Positions 43,760 to 57,369 are shown, numbered from the stretch's first letter. The stretch is DNA of 64,000 nt from Nyssa sinensis (GCA_008638375.1 CM018035.1:24850807-24914806); one strand, 5' to 3'. Notes: generated from the sequence alone by a model not told the origin. Numbers and translations are program-made.

Positions 43760-45967
43760 GATGATGTCAATAACCCCTAGACTAAGATATTGGCTTGTAT
43801 CTTCTTGAGCTATTTGAGGAGCTCATCTTCGATAAGAACCTGAGGTGGGACTCCTATTGATTCTTTGGACTTTAAAAACTCTATGAGTGGGTCATTTACT
43901 TGTAGACGAGCGGGTTTGAATAGTCTCCCCCCTCGTGTGACATGTACCGCATTGGTTGAGCCAGACTGACTTTTCTTACTCATGAGTTCGTCCCAAGTGA
44001 TTGTATTACAACTCGAGATATTTGTGGAGTCATTAATGAGGCCACTTGGATTTGAGTCTACGAGACTTAACATGTTGATATTATAGTTACGGCCACCGTT
44101 CACCGGGGCTTCGGTTGCCGGCTCCCTTGTCATTAAGTCACCAACTTCCTCGACCTTCCGGCACTGGGCAGGTGTCAGCCCCTATACATGGTCTTTTAAG
44201 TCATGCATTATGGGCCAGCAATGGGTTGGAGGTGATATTGGACTTTGCTGGTGAAGCCTTTATTGTTCCTCTATCAATTAGGTCTTGAATTACATGCTTC
44301 AGAGCTCGGCACTGATTCGTGTTATGTCTATCGCCTTGATGATAGGCATAATACTGATTTAGATTAAACCCCCTGGGTAAAGGGTTTGGAGCCAGTCTTA
44401 GTTCCAATTAAAGAAGCCCATTCTTTCGGAGTTTATTGCATATTTCACCCATTGGTGCTGGTAAATCTAATAATTGCCTTTAAGGGTGTTTCTGTGGGGC
44501 ACCCTGTAATGTTGGCCATGAAAATGACCTTGATATGTTGACAACAGTGATTATATGGGTCGGGCCATTTGGCTTTGAGGTTGGAAAGATCTTGCGAGGT
44601 TTTGGGTCACTTGTTTTGAGAGTGCCATCATTAACTGCATCTTCTACTTATGTTCTGGCCCCTACTAGTGCTTTAAACGTCTCAAAGTATTGGGCGAAGA
44701 GAGTTTCACAGTAGACCAGAAGTAGATTCTTTTTTACCATCTGAACCAATTCGGCCTCATTTGGCCTGTTGATCATTTGAGTTGCTTTAGTCTGCCACCT
44801 AGTGATGAATGTGGACAGACTTTCTTTCGGTTCTTGCTTGGTGGTCTCCAAGTCTTGAAGGGTGATATCAAGTTCATTGTTGTATTTGTATTGCTTGACA
44901 AAGGCATTGCATAATTTCTCCCAATCTTTGGAAAGTGCATTTTTTAAGTTCAAGTGCCATCATAGAGCAGCTTCGGTTAGGGTTTGGTAAAACATCTGGA
45001 CCAAGACATTGGTGTTGGCCTCTAGTGGTTGCATGGCCCTTACATATAACTTAAGATGAGTTCTTAGACATGTGGTTCCATCAAATTTGTCGAGGTTCGG
45101 CATTTTAAATTTCAGAGGGAGCCGAATGTCTAGGTAGAGAGATAGCTTGTGAATATCGACCATATCATCACCTTGGTGAGCTTTGTAAAAGAGAGTTTCC
45201 ATTTTTCTAACCTGTGAGCAAAACCCTCTTTTTGTTACTTCAGGATCTCTACGGGTCTTTACTGTCCACCCTAATCATAAGGATCATGGATGGATGGATC
45301 TTGGTTTTGTTGATGTTGTTGTTGTTGTCCATTTTGAGGCTTGATTAGTGGCACTTGGCGATGATTGTCATTACCTGCCAAAACAAAATATGGTGGTCGT
45401 AACCTTTGTTGTACCAGATCTTGAACTATGAGGGAGGGAGAGTCTTTGGTTCTCTTCTCGGTAATTAGCCAAGTCTTTCTTGATGTCGGCCAGAATTTGA
45501 AGTACCTGTTCAAGGTCCATTACAACTGGAGCTGTGCTTTTCTAATCTATTGGAAGATCGGCCTCGGCTAGTCCATTTCCAAGCTAGTTGTGGGTACTTG
45601 TTTTTGCTATGTTATTTAACTTGTTTGGTGTTAAGGAAAATCTAAGAAAGTTTCATTTGTAGGCCCGTTATAGCTTATAAAATTGGTTTTTCAGGAAAAA
45701 ATCAAAGTTTTTAAGAAAAAATTTAGAAAATTGGATAAAATTTTGCAGAGCGGAAGACCAGCCCTCTGTGTCAATCGGCCAATAGCGATAGGGTGTTTTT
45801 TTGACTTTTTGGATTTTTCTGACTTCATGAATTTGAGCAAAAAAGTCTGTGTGTGTCTTACCAAAACTAGGTTTGAAGTCCTGAATCATGAATCTATGAT
45901 CGACTATATGCATGACACTTCGATTTGGTAAAGGTTTCAAGGTTCCCCTTCTGACAGGACGTGCCAT
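43760..45967 (-). pseudogene. gag: Tat-2 gag, broken into five or more frames
   Basis: On the minus strand these read in order: an N-terminal part starting MARPVRRGTLKPLP (45967-45668), a Gln/His-rich stretch (45513-45271), and PNLDKFDGTTCLRTHLKLY (45202-44960). The retrotransposon-gag core follows (WEKLCNAFVKQYKYN, PKESLSTFITRWQTKA, 44953-44648). A YYAYHQGDRHNTNQCRALKH motif (44407-44201) looks like a zinc knuckle that has lost its first Cys. A further piece with a hydrophilic tail ends at 43810. Stops and frameshifts separate the pieces. The start is close to the PBS as expected. Confidence 0.78.
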
Positions 45968-46366
45968 TTACCTCCCATCGCCACTAAATTGTAATGACTA
46001 TGGTCAAACGGTACTGCATCACCTTTATGCATACCATCCCAAGGCCACTAGAATGTAGTGTCCCCGATCAAGCAGCTTTGATCAAAGAGGGCTTTCACCG
46101 ACGACACTCGTCAAGCTGAGTGAGCATACGGGGCGAGGGCTACTAATTATCCGAGGTTTAGAGGGTATGTAGTACAAATGCAAATGTTATGGAGTGATGT
46201 GTGTGCAAGGTATTTAGATTTTAGTCCTTTTTTATTCATCTATCCATACATTCAAGCATACATCCATACATCCATTCATCCATCATATAATATAAAATAA
46301 ATGAATGTAAAGCAAGTAAACAAAATAGTCTTGAAGTGAATACTTCACCGAGTCTAGCCCTCTTTA

Positions 46367-46386
46367 GTCTCTAGTAGAGTCGCCAT
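46367..46386 (-). other. Tat-2 primer-binding site
   Basis: The minus strand reads ATGGCGACTCTACTAGAGAC directly after the LTR end. This is close to TGGCGACTCNGCTGGGGA, a primer site I associate with tRNA-Arg in large Tat/Ogre elements. Confidence 0.7.
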
Positions 46387-46395
46387 TGTGGGCGC

Positions 46396-49300
46396 TGTAA
46401 TACCCTGACCCAAATTTCAACTGAGTGGGCCATGTAAACCGAGCCGTTAGGGCTTTCTGTCTTAATATTAAATGAAATGAACGGTCTGAAATCTCAATAG
46501 TGTCAGAGGTACGGATAATGCCCGAGCGATGCCCAAGCAAGCCATGAACGGATACCGAAATTTAGATAAAAATATAAAATAAATAAAATGAAATAAAAAG
46601 AAAATAAAAGGGAAATAAAAGTTGAAGAATAAAATAAAAACAAAATAAAAATCCATTTATATAAGTATATATATTTGTACCTATGTATGTGTCACAAATA
46701 TATATATATATATATGCATATTAAATCGTATATGTGCATGGGTAGATAATCAATTGGATAAGTATCTATAAGATATGATAAGGATCTTGGGGATTTAAAT
46801 TTAAATAAAAAAAAAAAAAGATGATGAGATTGATAAGGATTTGGAAAAAAAAAAAAAGAAGAAGAAATTTCCATCAAAGTGAATGGGAGAGAAAAGAATA
46901 TATAGATATATATAAATATATATATATATGTGCGTGGTATATACATAATATACATATATATAATATAAAATAAAAATAGTCAATAAAGGGGGCGTGATTT
47001 AAGGGAATGGAGAAACAAATTGTAACCGAGAGAGAGGGGGGCGGCAATTACTAGAAGCAGTAACAGATGAGTTTTGGGTTTTAAAAAAAAAAGATAAGGC
47101 TGAGGGAATCAGGAAAAGAAAAAAAGAGAAAAGAAACGGATGGGAGAGGATTATGGTGCAGCAACTGAACGGTCAAAGGAGAGAGAGAGAAAGAGAGAGA
47201 GAGAGACATTTTAAGTTGGAAGCCATGCATTAGAAACTGAAGACAAAAAAAAAAGAAAAAGGGATGAGGTTTTTAAAGGGTGGGGTTGCGGAACAGGGGG
47301 AATTAAAGGGAGAGAAAACTGGACGGTGAAACAGAGTGAGAGAGAGAATCGGATTCTGATGCACTCCTCGAGAAACAAAAGGTATGGCAGCAGATGTCGT
47401 TTCGAACATGAGACTATGACTCCGTGCTGTGCAGTGTGGAAAGAGAGATATTCAAAAAAAAAAATGAAAGAGCAACGCACTGCTCTTCGCCAAGGATTGA
47501 ACATCTATGAGCAACATATTGGAAAAATTGAAGCCGAGAATCACAATCTCAAAACAAAAGCAATTTCGGAAGAGAGACTGCGAGCAGACGTTGGACGTTG
47601 AAAGAAAGAAGAAAGTGAGAGAATCGGCTATTCGGGTTCTTTCGAGAATGAGATCTCTATTCTAAAGTCCCAGATTCTTTTATTGCAGCAGAAAGGACCG
47701 CAAGCTCAAGAAATGGACAGCGAAGTATTGCTCCTTCGCACGCATGTTTCTGAAAGGGAAACAGAAATAAATTGGCTTAAGGAGCTTCTTGAGAGAGAGA
47801 GAATAGGGGCAGATTCCGAGAGAAAAAGAAAAAAAAAACTCTAAGGCAAGGAAGAAGAAAGCTAATGAATCATGGGAAATTGCAAAGAAAGAAGCAGAAG
47901 GTGGAAGAGAAAAGGAGAAGAAAAACAGAGGCAAAGAGGAGGAGCCGATCCCAGGGGTGCGCAACAGGGTACGATACTGAACTTTAGTCTTGAATTTTTA
48001 GAAGCATGAATGATTAGATTGATAATAGGATTTCGTAAAGCATAGAAATTGGTTTAGATTGCAAATTGGAATCAAGAAAAATGACCTAGAAATGAGAGGA
48101 AAACGGAACTTACAGGAAAGAAAAAAAAACCAGAACATGTTGCGGTTGAGTTTTGTGATTTTATTTGGGCTAAACTGGGTCGGGTCTGACCCGACCCATC
48201 TATTCAGATGATTGTCCACCATTATTATTTTATGGGTAAATTTTTAAATTTGAGTTTGGAGGGTGTTTGGTTGAAAATGAGAAGCTATCCAATGGTTCGC
48301 TTAAACATGTACAAGAAATGGAAATGAAATGGAAAACAGAAAAAAGAAAAAAAAAATGGTTTGGGCAGAGAATTGAACATGTGACCAGGGGGAAAGGCTG
48401 AAAAACATGTGATTTATTTTACTTCAAATAATATATATATTAGACCCAATTAAATAAATTAAATAATTAAGAAAATTAAATAAATTTGAATTAAATTCTG
48501 ACACGTAAATTAATCGAATGAATAATGAAAATTTATTGTTTTGGACCTTCTGGATTTAATGGTAAGGTCTGTTTCATGAGACAGAGTCCCGAAAAATAAA
48601 ATAACCATAGAATGCCAAAATGCCCCTACATCAAAGGTGAGTCAAACGGACTCTGATTGAGTTAAGTAACTAGTGAATTTTTATTATTTCAAACCTTCTG
48701 GACTCAACGGTGAAATCCAAATTATGAAAACATAACCCGAAAAATAGAGACGCGTAAATGACCATTTTGCCCTTGGGTAAATTAAGTTCAAATCGGAAAC
48801 CGTAAGAGCATAAAGTAGTAAAAGAGATATTTAGAATAGCGAGGCATAAACTCGATAAATGACATGAAAGTTGAAACGTGTTTATTGATGTATAGGCAAG
48901 TCAAAAGGAAAGGAGAAAGTCACGGGATACTAGGACACTGATAAGGTAAGTGGATTCCTATTTTTGATACGTGGTTTCCAAGCCACGTTCTTTCCATTAC
49001 TGCCAATCTTGTACTCATATATGTATTCACTGTCATTGTTTCCCACCATGGATATTGCTCTACCTGGTGGATGCCTATTGGTTGATGTTGCATGACTGAT
49101 TCATTTCATTGATATCCATTTACTGTATGTTACGTTATGATGTTCCATGTTTTGTACATTCATATGGAATACTATAGAATCTTAATTTATGTTAAGTGCC
49201 AAATTTTGTGCTCAGTCACATTACCTATCTGATGCTATCTGATTGACTGGGACCTAGGGGTCAATTTATGGGACCTACGGGTCAAAAAAGACATATGGCA

Positions 49301-50070
49301 ATTATGGCATTTTTACGCAGTAAGGTTAATGGGCATTTTATATGTATTTATGTTAATGGGGGGTATGCCGGGCCCCAAAAGACCGAGGGTCTGCCAAACC
49401 CTGAACAGAGTAAAGGCATCATCATGTTAATTGATATAGTTCTATGTTGATTGGTTTTGATTTATTGGACTTGATTGTGACCGTTTCATTGTGGCAGTAT
49501 TTATGTTGATCGTGTTCATTGAGCCTATTCTATATTCATGCTACGTTGTTAATCTTGATGGTTATTGTACGTTGTTATTCATTGATTACTCTTGACCGTT
49601 ATTGTACCTTGTCATTTATTAGCCATTGAGGCATTTTACAGTTGACTGCAATCATTGTCATGACTGGCTATCATGTTACCTTGACTTGTATTCATTTATG
49701 TCATCCCCACCCGTATTGGGGATAGGCTTCTACTTACTGAGTTTGTAGCTCACCCCTTACTAAATTTTTCAGGTGAGAATGTTACAGAACCACAGTAGGA
49801 GATCAGAAGCTTAAGGAGACAGTTGAGGAGCATAATAGTAATGAATGAAGTCTCTCCCATGTACTCACCACCTAAGAATGGTTTAGGATCAGTTTATTGT
49901 TAGTTTGAAGTTTAGTCTTTGAACAATAATTGTAATAAAGCTTCCGTACTTTAATGTCATGTTTATATTATTTACTGTTATCATTGGTAAAAGAATGAAA
50001 AAAGTAGGGACGGCCATTGGGCCGGCCCCGCGACACGAGATCCGTATAGGGTGGGTTTCGGGTCGTGACA
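46396..50070 (+). mobile_element. Insertion C: long solo LTR (3.7 kb) in Tat-2 5' LTR
   Basis: It starts TGTAATACCCTGACCC and ends GGTTTCGGGTCGTGACA. An exact GGCGC lies on both sides (46391-46395 and 50071-50075). It sits 9 bases from the inner end of the Tat-2 5' LTR, so it separates almost the whole LTR from the PBS. The interior has a GA-rich tract at about 47180, a coiled-coil gene fragment (47326-47960), modules near 48540-48880, and a reversed B-box remnant near 48370. Confidence 0.82.
47326..47960 (+). pseudogene. Captured coiled-coil gene fragment (MEE22-like resemblance) in insertion C
   Basis: Plus-strand frames read CAVWKERYSKKKMKEQRTAL, RQGLNIYEQHIGKIEAEN, a stop at 47601, then in other frames SFENEISILKSQILLLQQKG, SEVLLLRTHVSERETEINWL, KELLERERIGADSERK and KARKKKANESWEIAK. 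These long heptad-rich blocks are not retrotransposon protein. The order and wording resemble the plant coiled-coil protein MEE22 (maternal effect embryo arrest 22), from memory. At least three frameshifts or stops occur. It is most simply a host gene piece captured in the LTR before or after insertion. Other coiled-coil genes are possible. Confidence 0.45.
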
Positions 50071-50075
50071 GGCGC

Positions 50076-51925
50076 TAACATTGAAAAAAAGGAAAAACGT
50101 GCATCATCTTTTTTATGGATTTAGAGGGATCTTAGCTGTCTCATTTCCCTAAAGGTGGGAAGGAACACCTCTTATAGGAAATTAAGATTGAGAAGTCGCC
50201 AGCTTGTTTTTGAGCAAGAAACAAGCAAACCCCATTACAGTAGAAAATAATTAAAAGAAAACTGAAAAGAATGAAATAATAGAAATTTACATCGCCTTGT
50301 CTCCTAATTACATTCTAAAGACCCTTTGACATGAATCAAATAAAATAAGGCATTGAAATAAAGCAAAAAACAAAAAAAATAAGGTATGGAGTGTGAAGGT
50401 GTTAGGCATCCACCCCGCCCGATCTGAATGGACTGGCCTTGAATATTCACTTGCAAGGCTATTTTGTCATGAGAAGAATTGAAAAAAGATATGTGAGTCT
50501 AAAAGAGATAAATAATAAAAGATCTAGTGTAAAGAAATAAAATAGAAAAGATAGAAAGAAAATCTAACTTGGGCCCGAAGGCTTCCTAACGTATCTGTCC
50601 AGAAAACAGAATCAGAGTCACGTAGTTCTTCGGTTTATCTTTTTTTATCAAAAGTGATAAAAGAGATGAGATCAATCGGATCTAAAGAAAAAAGAAATTG
50701 TTAAGGGTTTGAGAGTGTATCTTATTTAGTCGTGGTAGTCGAGTAGCAATTCGGCTAGGAAAGTCTGAATCGAAAACTTTAATCAGGTAGATTTTTAGCT
50801 TGTTCTTCAGTTTAGAAAGTGTTGCCTCGGCTTGCTTCGCGAAGGGAGGTTGTCACTTTGACAGAGCTTCGGCCTCGAGAGAGGGAGAGTTCTTATAGAG
50901 AAAACTCTAGAATTAAACTAACAGTGTGAGGTTATGAAAATCGTGTATTTTATTCCTTTAAAATTGATGCCCTAGGGGCCCTATTTATAGAAAAATATAG
51001 AGATTTGATCCAAGGGTTTAAGATAAAACCCTAAAATGGGGGGCTAGGATAATGTCTTGAGTGATAATTATCTAATTAAATAAATTAAAATAATTATCTT
51101 AACTAAATGAATTAATAAATAATTATGACAATGCATGAACCAATAGAATTGGTGTCTACATACAAGAGCCAATGAGATAAAAGAGAAATAAAATTTAAAT
51201 GAAAAATAAACTCTAAAATGAAAATGTCCACGTTCAATGTATCTCTATTTAAGGAAATATTAAGCAATTAGATTTATAGAAACTCTAAAAGTATAAAGTC
51301 CTAATTAGGCCTAAATAGGCTAATTATTACTCAAGATCACCAAATTGCTCCCAATTTGGTAGGGAAATCTCTAGATTGCTATAAGACATGTGAAATGACC
51401 AAATTACCCCTAATTTGTCACCAAAAAAGCTAAAATTACCAAAATACCCCCATCTGGGTAAAATGATTTAAAAATTTCTAAAATACCCCTCGAGTGACTA
51501 CGAAGTCCTACTGAGGGTAGGATTGTGCCAAAATGCCCTTAGTGGGCAAAAATGTGCCAAAATTATCGAAACGCCCCCCAATGGGTAGAAGAGTCTTAAC
51601 GAGAGTAAGACTCTATCGGGAAGAGTTCTACTTGGACTGGAACTCTATTAAGAGAGTTCTAATGGGAGTGGGACTTTATCGGGATGAGTTTTACTTGAAC
51701 TAAGAATTTATCAAAAGAGTCCTAACGGGAATAAGATTTTGTCAAGAGGAATCCTAATGGAACTGGGACTCTAGGAGGAGAGTCCTAACAGGAATGAAAC
51801 TCTGTCAAGAGGAGTCCTAATGGAAATAGGACTCTATCGGGAAGAGTCTTACTTGAAGTAGGTTTCTTGGCATAATTACCGAATTACTACTACTTAATCA
51901 AGGGTCACAAAATGAGGTGTCTACA
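50076..51925 (-). repeat. Tat-2 5' LTR (main part)
   Basis: It continues at 46387-46395 beyond insertion C. Together they give about 1859 bp, versus 1854 bp for the other LTR. It includes the ~36-bp minisatellite at about 51590-51865 and ends GTGTCTACA before the CTGAC target duplication. Confidence 0.88.
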
Positions 51926-52448
51926 CTGACTAAATTGTTGATAAATATTAGTAGTAGCACTGCGATGTGAAAGAAAAGGTTTGTATGCCACATCATCATA
52001 TAACTATTAGTCACACAAGAGTTCTGAAGTTTTTAGAACTGTTGATTAATAATTATGTACAATGTTAATGAAGTTTGAAACATGAATAACCTTGATTGTA
52101 TAGTACCCGACTAGATAAATGAAACTCAGTGATTATTCATTGCGTTGTAAATTATGTGGAAAGCTGCACATAAGTTACAGAAAAAATAGGATTATAAAAC
52201 CTATGGTAAAAAATGTATAAATATATCAATTGCATTATAAAACTAACAGTAGAGTATCACTTATTGATTCAAAAATATACCTAACCAAATTTAGAGCATG
52301 GTAATCACCTATGCTACTAATTGATGGTATAAAGCTCCCAAGGTCACTTCTGGACTGTATAAATTTTCAATATATTAAAATATATATAAATTTTGTATTA
52401 AAATAAAATCCTAACTACTTAAAGTTCCTTCATCAAACATTATTTCTC

Positions 52449-54760
52449 TTACCCTATTGTCTTTTTTTGATACATTACACTTCCTTCATCTTTCATTCTA
52501 CCTGGTTGCCTTGAAGTTGTCATTGCCCTCGTAGTAGCCTTACTAGTTTTCCTTTTCACTTGCTTGTCCAAGAAAGACATAAGTTTTTTGGGTCGACCTT
52601 TATGCTTCATGACTGGGGAATCGAGCAACAACCTTCTTGTACCTTAAATAATTTTCCCAGCATCTCATTCTCTTTTATTTGTTTTGAGGGATTAAGAGAA
52701 AGATTTTTTCTTGCAGTTTCAACTTCCTCTGATGTCCTACACAATCCTTTCATCCCCATGTTATAAACTATCTAGTGCACATGCAGCTTTCGTTGTAATA
52801 TTTGCTCCTTCACGACAAAGATCACTGTAACGAAGTGTCATTAGAATATTACAAGTTTCTTGAATTATTTTACCATGATCATTAATTATAGTCCTATACT
52901 TTGCCTCCCTTGTCCACCTTTTCAAAATATACACTAATGGAATATTTTGAATATCTATAGCAACAAGTATTTTCAATATATGCCTATATAAGTTAGCCAA
53001 CAAATTCAAAAAGCTAACAAGAATACCAAAAACTTTGGCTAGAGTGGTCAAAAGTGACAGTTCTCCTTGCTAATATTTCATTCTTCCATGCATAGTAAAT
53101 GGGTACAGCTTTCCACAATTTTTAACTGTCTCATGGCGATAGGAAAGACTTTTTACCAACTCTACTTGGAACATACCAAAAATTTCTCTTGTGTAAACTT
53201 TAGCTTGCCTCTTTCTTAATATCCATACCAGTTTTCAAGATTGGTCTTTTATAATTAGAATCAAAGTTGGCATTATTTTCTTATTTTCTCCTTACAATGA
53301 CAGCTCGATCATATTACCCTATAAACTCACACAAAGGCATATGACTTTTCAAGTATCTATCAAAATAAGAATTGATGCTTTCACCTACGTTGTGTGTGCT
53401 ATACATACATACACCAAAAACATCCTGAGTGTAAACTACTACCCATTTTTCTCACTTTTGATAAAACTTCATAAGCCACTAATTATCCCTTAAATTGTAT
53501 TTTACAAGCATCGACTTCCAATTCGCCTCAAATTCTTCTATGGTTTCACCTTCATACGAACATTTGTTGAAGTCATTCTTAAACTTTTTATGCTTGTTAA
53601 ATACATAGGCAATATTTGTTAAAGCATTTCGTATTATATGCCATAAGCAAAGATGATGATGAGTATATGGCATAACATATGCTATTGCTCCACCAATACC
53701 TAATTCTTAATCAGTAAGAATCACTTTAGGGTTGTTTACCTCCCATTACCTTCATCCATGTCACCATAACCCAAGCAAATGAATCCTCTATTTCATCTAA
53801 AAATAGTGCGCCACCAAATAATATGGTCTAACAATGCTGGTTAACACCAATTATAGGAATAAAAGGAATCTCATACTTATTTTTCATGTAAATGGGATCA
53901 AAACAAACCACATCCCCAAAATAATGGTAATCTATCCTTGATCTAACATCAGCCAAAAAACAATTTGTCATATGACCCTCTGAATTTTGATGGTAAAACA
54001 ATTTTGATGCTTTAAACTTAAGAAATTTCTCACATCTTTTGAAGTGCATCCAACATTACGAGAACCTCTAACTTCAAAAGCCTTAAAATTCATCATTAGA
54101 TTTGTCCGAATTCCCATTGAATGCATGTTCATAATCATTTCATCTTGGCTGTCACATATGTTTCTATGAGAACGATAATAGTGTCTTTTACTTCAAGTTG
54201 TGAGATCATGATTATGCTCATCTACCACTTGTGATAGTACCCATTTACTAATTTTATTTTTTTGATCCCCATCACTGCCTTGCATCCTGTTCTTGAATCT
54301 CCTTTTATCCTATGTTTTTCTTCTTTTAGTTTACTGGAATTTTGAAATCCTTGACATGAGCAACAAAATCGACGTCCTATTGTCTCCCTAGTGGCATTGG
54401 GTTCTTCGAGTTGTATGCTTTCTAGTGCCAAATCCCTTCTCTCTTGTATAGATGTTGTAAAAACTATATACATCCACTTGAGTCTCAAATTCCATGCTAA
54501 CTTATGGACAACAAAAGTTTGCATTTGTGTTATTTGCTGGCATTCTATGGATATGCTCAGTTGCTCTTCCCTCTCCTCCATCTTCTTTGACAACTTATTT
54601 TCCATTCAATTTATCCATTATCTGTACTTCCTTATCATCCTCATTGTATCCTTCATCGCTGTCAAAGCTAGTGAACGTTTCTCATTATCATCCTCGCTTG
54701 TACCCGTTCATTCCCATCAAAGTAGGGATCTTTCTCATTATTATTATTGTTTGCCCTAAA
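52449..54760 (-). pseudogene. FAR1/FHY3-like MULE transposase, broken
   Basis: This is a DDE transposase of the Mutator group. On the minus strand the order is an N-terminal acidic region (54760-54540), then a FAR1-type DNA-binding domain (RRFCCSCQGF, RTGCKA, DEHNHDL; 54400-54200). The MULE domain follows with first Asp in VCFDPIYMKNKYEIPFIPI, GVN, second Asp in a TD that is followed at once by TAA (about 53706), HHHLCLWHIIRNAL, and Glu in SYEGETIEEFEANW. Downstream come SINSYFDRYLK, ILKRWTREAK (52920) and a basic HKGRPKK tail (52580). At least five frameshifts or stops break it. The three catalytic acids are still visible. Related host regulators FAR1/FHY3 share this layout, but the TIR context makes a transposase far likelier. 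Confidence 0.82.
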
Positions 54761-54856
54761 GGTTTTCAAGAAAGGGCATCTCAGTAATTTTGATGATTAC
54801 AAAATATTATCTAATAGACTAATGTTTTATCTAAGTGACAATGCATATAGGGTTAT

Positions 54857-56975
54857 TGTAACGTTTCGTAAAATTGGAAAATAAATAAATGAATAAATAA
54901 TAGATAATGTTTGTTTTGCATGACAATAAACCTCATGAACATAAAAATGAGATGAAAATAAATTAAACAATGTAATATGGAGTGTGATAATACATGTGGA
55001 ATAAATTGGAAAGATAAAAACTTGAATTGTAGAAATCAGAAAAAAGGCGTAAGGTTTTTTGCGCTTAGTTCGAACGAGGGGCTTGTTCGTTCGAATGAGC
55101 ACTTGAGAGTCTAGTGTGACCTTTTTTTGATACTCGTTCGACACTTGTTCAAATGAAGGAAACTCGTTTGAACAAAGACATTGTTTGTTTGAACAAGCAT
55201 ACAATAGAACACTTTTAAGTTGTGGGCTGAAAAGCAAATTTTGCACAAATCTCATTTTTTCTTCTCCTCCAAACTTTCTCTAGACGAGGAAATTTAAGAT
55301 TGAATATTTCTTGAGTGTTCATGGATTTCTAAGTCTTGTAAACACATCATATCACAAGGATTCAAATATAATAAGAATTTCTACCTATTAAAAAGTTCGG
55401 ATTTCAATATTTTTTTAAGAACAAAAGTTAAAATTTGGGACTTGTCATTTTCTTTTCAAATTTATTTAATGTTCTCATAGATCTAGATCGTTTGAGTGAA
55501 ATAAATGATGTAAAATCTTTCTTAGATTTTGGGAGCAAGGATTGAGGCTTAAAATTGAATCTCTCTCTCTACACACAAATCCTACACTTGTTTGGAGGTA
55601 GGACTTCTAACTTAGGTGAATGATGAATGTTAGGGAGAAAACATGCATATCATGACATCTCTATGGACCATGTTGTATGAAAAGTGTGTAGAAGAATTAT
55701 GTGAATTATTAGATGGATTTGAAAATGCATGTTACATGTTTAACCCTTATATATCTTGTCTAGAGTGTTGATATATGTATTCGACTGCATGGTCCCGACT
55801 TAAAATTCCTTTACTCAAATGCTCAAGAATCATTTACTTGTTATTCATGAACTTGTAAGAAGTTGATATGCCTACCAAGTGTTTGATAAAATACTTAAAT
55901 GATTGTGATGATGTTGTATTGTGAAATTATTGGTTATAGTGTATGTGGTGCTTTCCCTTAATATGAACAATATTACTCCATTTGATACCCTTAGTTCGAA
56001 TGAGAGATTGAATGAATGCTTTGTAAGGAATAGATGGGAATTTAGATAATTGAAGGATTGAGAAATGGGAAGAAATGAATGAAGAAACCACAAGTTGAGA
56101 AAAGGGAAGTTGTGTATAACCCGGGGTTTTGTGACAGGGATTGTGTCTTTCTTCGGTTACGAACTGTAACCCTTATGTGGGTTGTCATATGTTCTAATCG
56201 AGTTAGAAGCCCGAAAAACACTCAGGCTCAACCGTGGGCCATTAGGTAGTCTTGAAGGATTATAGAAGAAGTAAAAGTAGAAAGTAGTACCATTGAAATG
56301 AGCGAGGTGATGGTAAACTAAGAAACCTCTTTTTGTGTTACATCCTTGTTGTGAGAATTGAATTGTGCTACTATTATTATATGGATGTTTTTATTCCATT
56401 GCACTATATAATGAATATTCCTTGAAATGTTGGATGACTGCTTGCTTGACACTACACTTGACACAGTGTCTATACTTGTTCACCGTTTATTCTTCTCCCT
56501 GTTTAGTTACTATACTGTGGTTGTTCTGTATTGACCACCTACTAGATACGAGTAACGGCAATGAGTTGGCCACTTGAGGACATGGATTAAAGTATGACTT
56601 TCTTTTGTCCTTTTGTTTATTTTTTTGGGGAATGTAAAAGACATTTTGGTCTTTATTTATTTTGAAGAGAAGCCGTTAGAAGCCTTAACGAAACTTGAAC
56701 TTATTTTATGTATGTACAAGGGTGAACCTTAGAAGTCATGACTTGCATTCTTTTTATTTAAAGGATACATCAGATGATGAATACCCTTTTGGAATGTATG
56801 TATGTAAACCTTGTTGGGTTATATGTATAGAAATGTGAATGAACATTTACTGTTATAAAAACTCATATGAGAATATGCTAATCATAAGATGGTTTGAGAT
56901 ATACAAGAATTTTTTATTTAGTTTGACCTTGATTTGCAAGGTCATCCTTGGATCTTTGGGGCCCGGTGTATGATA
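54857..56975 (+). mobile_element. Solo LTR (2.1 kb) nested in the copia LTR
   Basis: It starts TGTAACGTTTCG and ends GCCCGGTGTATGATA. The flanks are an exact GTTAT (54852-54856 and 56976-56980). The final TA is probably a changed CA. It has the same general style as the other long solo LTRs of this window and contains no gene. Confidence 0.6.
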
Positions 56976-57369
56976 GTTATCTAGGTTAAAGAAGATTGTT
57001 AACCACGAAATGACAAAAGTCCATCAATATAAAAAAATTCACTCAAGAATATGCTCCAAAGTAAATATCAAAACAAGTGGAATACTCTCATGATGATTCA
57101 AGCAATTAGACATACTCAAGCCCAAGGGTTCAAGACAAGTCAAGTGAAGACTTTCATTTTCCTTATTTTGAGTTTTGGGTTTTAAGCGACGTAGGATTAG
57201 ATTGATCATTGATCATATGCTCTTATTATTTAAAATGATCATCTAAAAACTAACCTCAAATGATTTTTCAAAACAAAACATTGTTATACCTTAAGTTTTG
57301 AAAGATCAAAAGATTTTGATAAAAGTACACTAAAAAAAATAACTTAGAAGACACTCACTATCTAAACCA

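Larger units (their letters stand above)
21526..51925 (-). mobile_element. Tat-2: large Tat-lineage Ty3/gypsy element with three nested LTR insertions
   Basis: Two LTRs start TGTAGACACC and end GGCGCCCACA on the minus strand, and the outer flanks are an exact CTGAC (21521-21525 and 51926-51930). On the minus strand the order is LTR, PBS, gag, protease, G-patch-like segment, RT, RNase H, archaeal-type RNase H, integrase, then a 6.7-kb tail with two plus-strand genes and satellites, then LTR. Insertions at 30185-35513, 39242-42819 and 46396-50070 make up 12.6 kb, leaving about 17.8 kb for the element itself. In the first ~195 bp the LTRs differ at about 12% of sites by eye, so it is older than Tat-1. 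All coding regions are broken. Confidence 0.9.

Noticed and set aside
47326..47601. Stand-alone host gene of 91 codons
   Set aside because: The frame is bounded by frameshifts into further coiled-coil blocks and lies inside an LTR, so a captured gene fragment fits better.
52449..54760. Host FAR1/FHY3 transcription factor gene
   Set aside because: Many stops and frameshifts, and location inside matched TIRs with a 9-bp duplication, indicate a MULE transposase.
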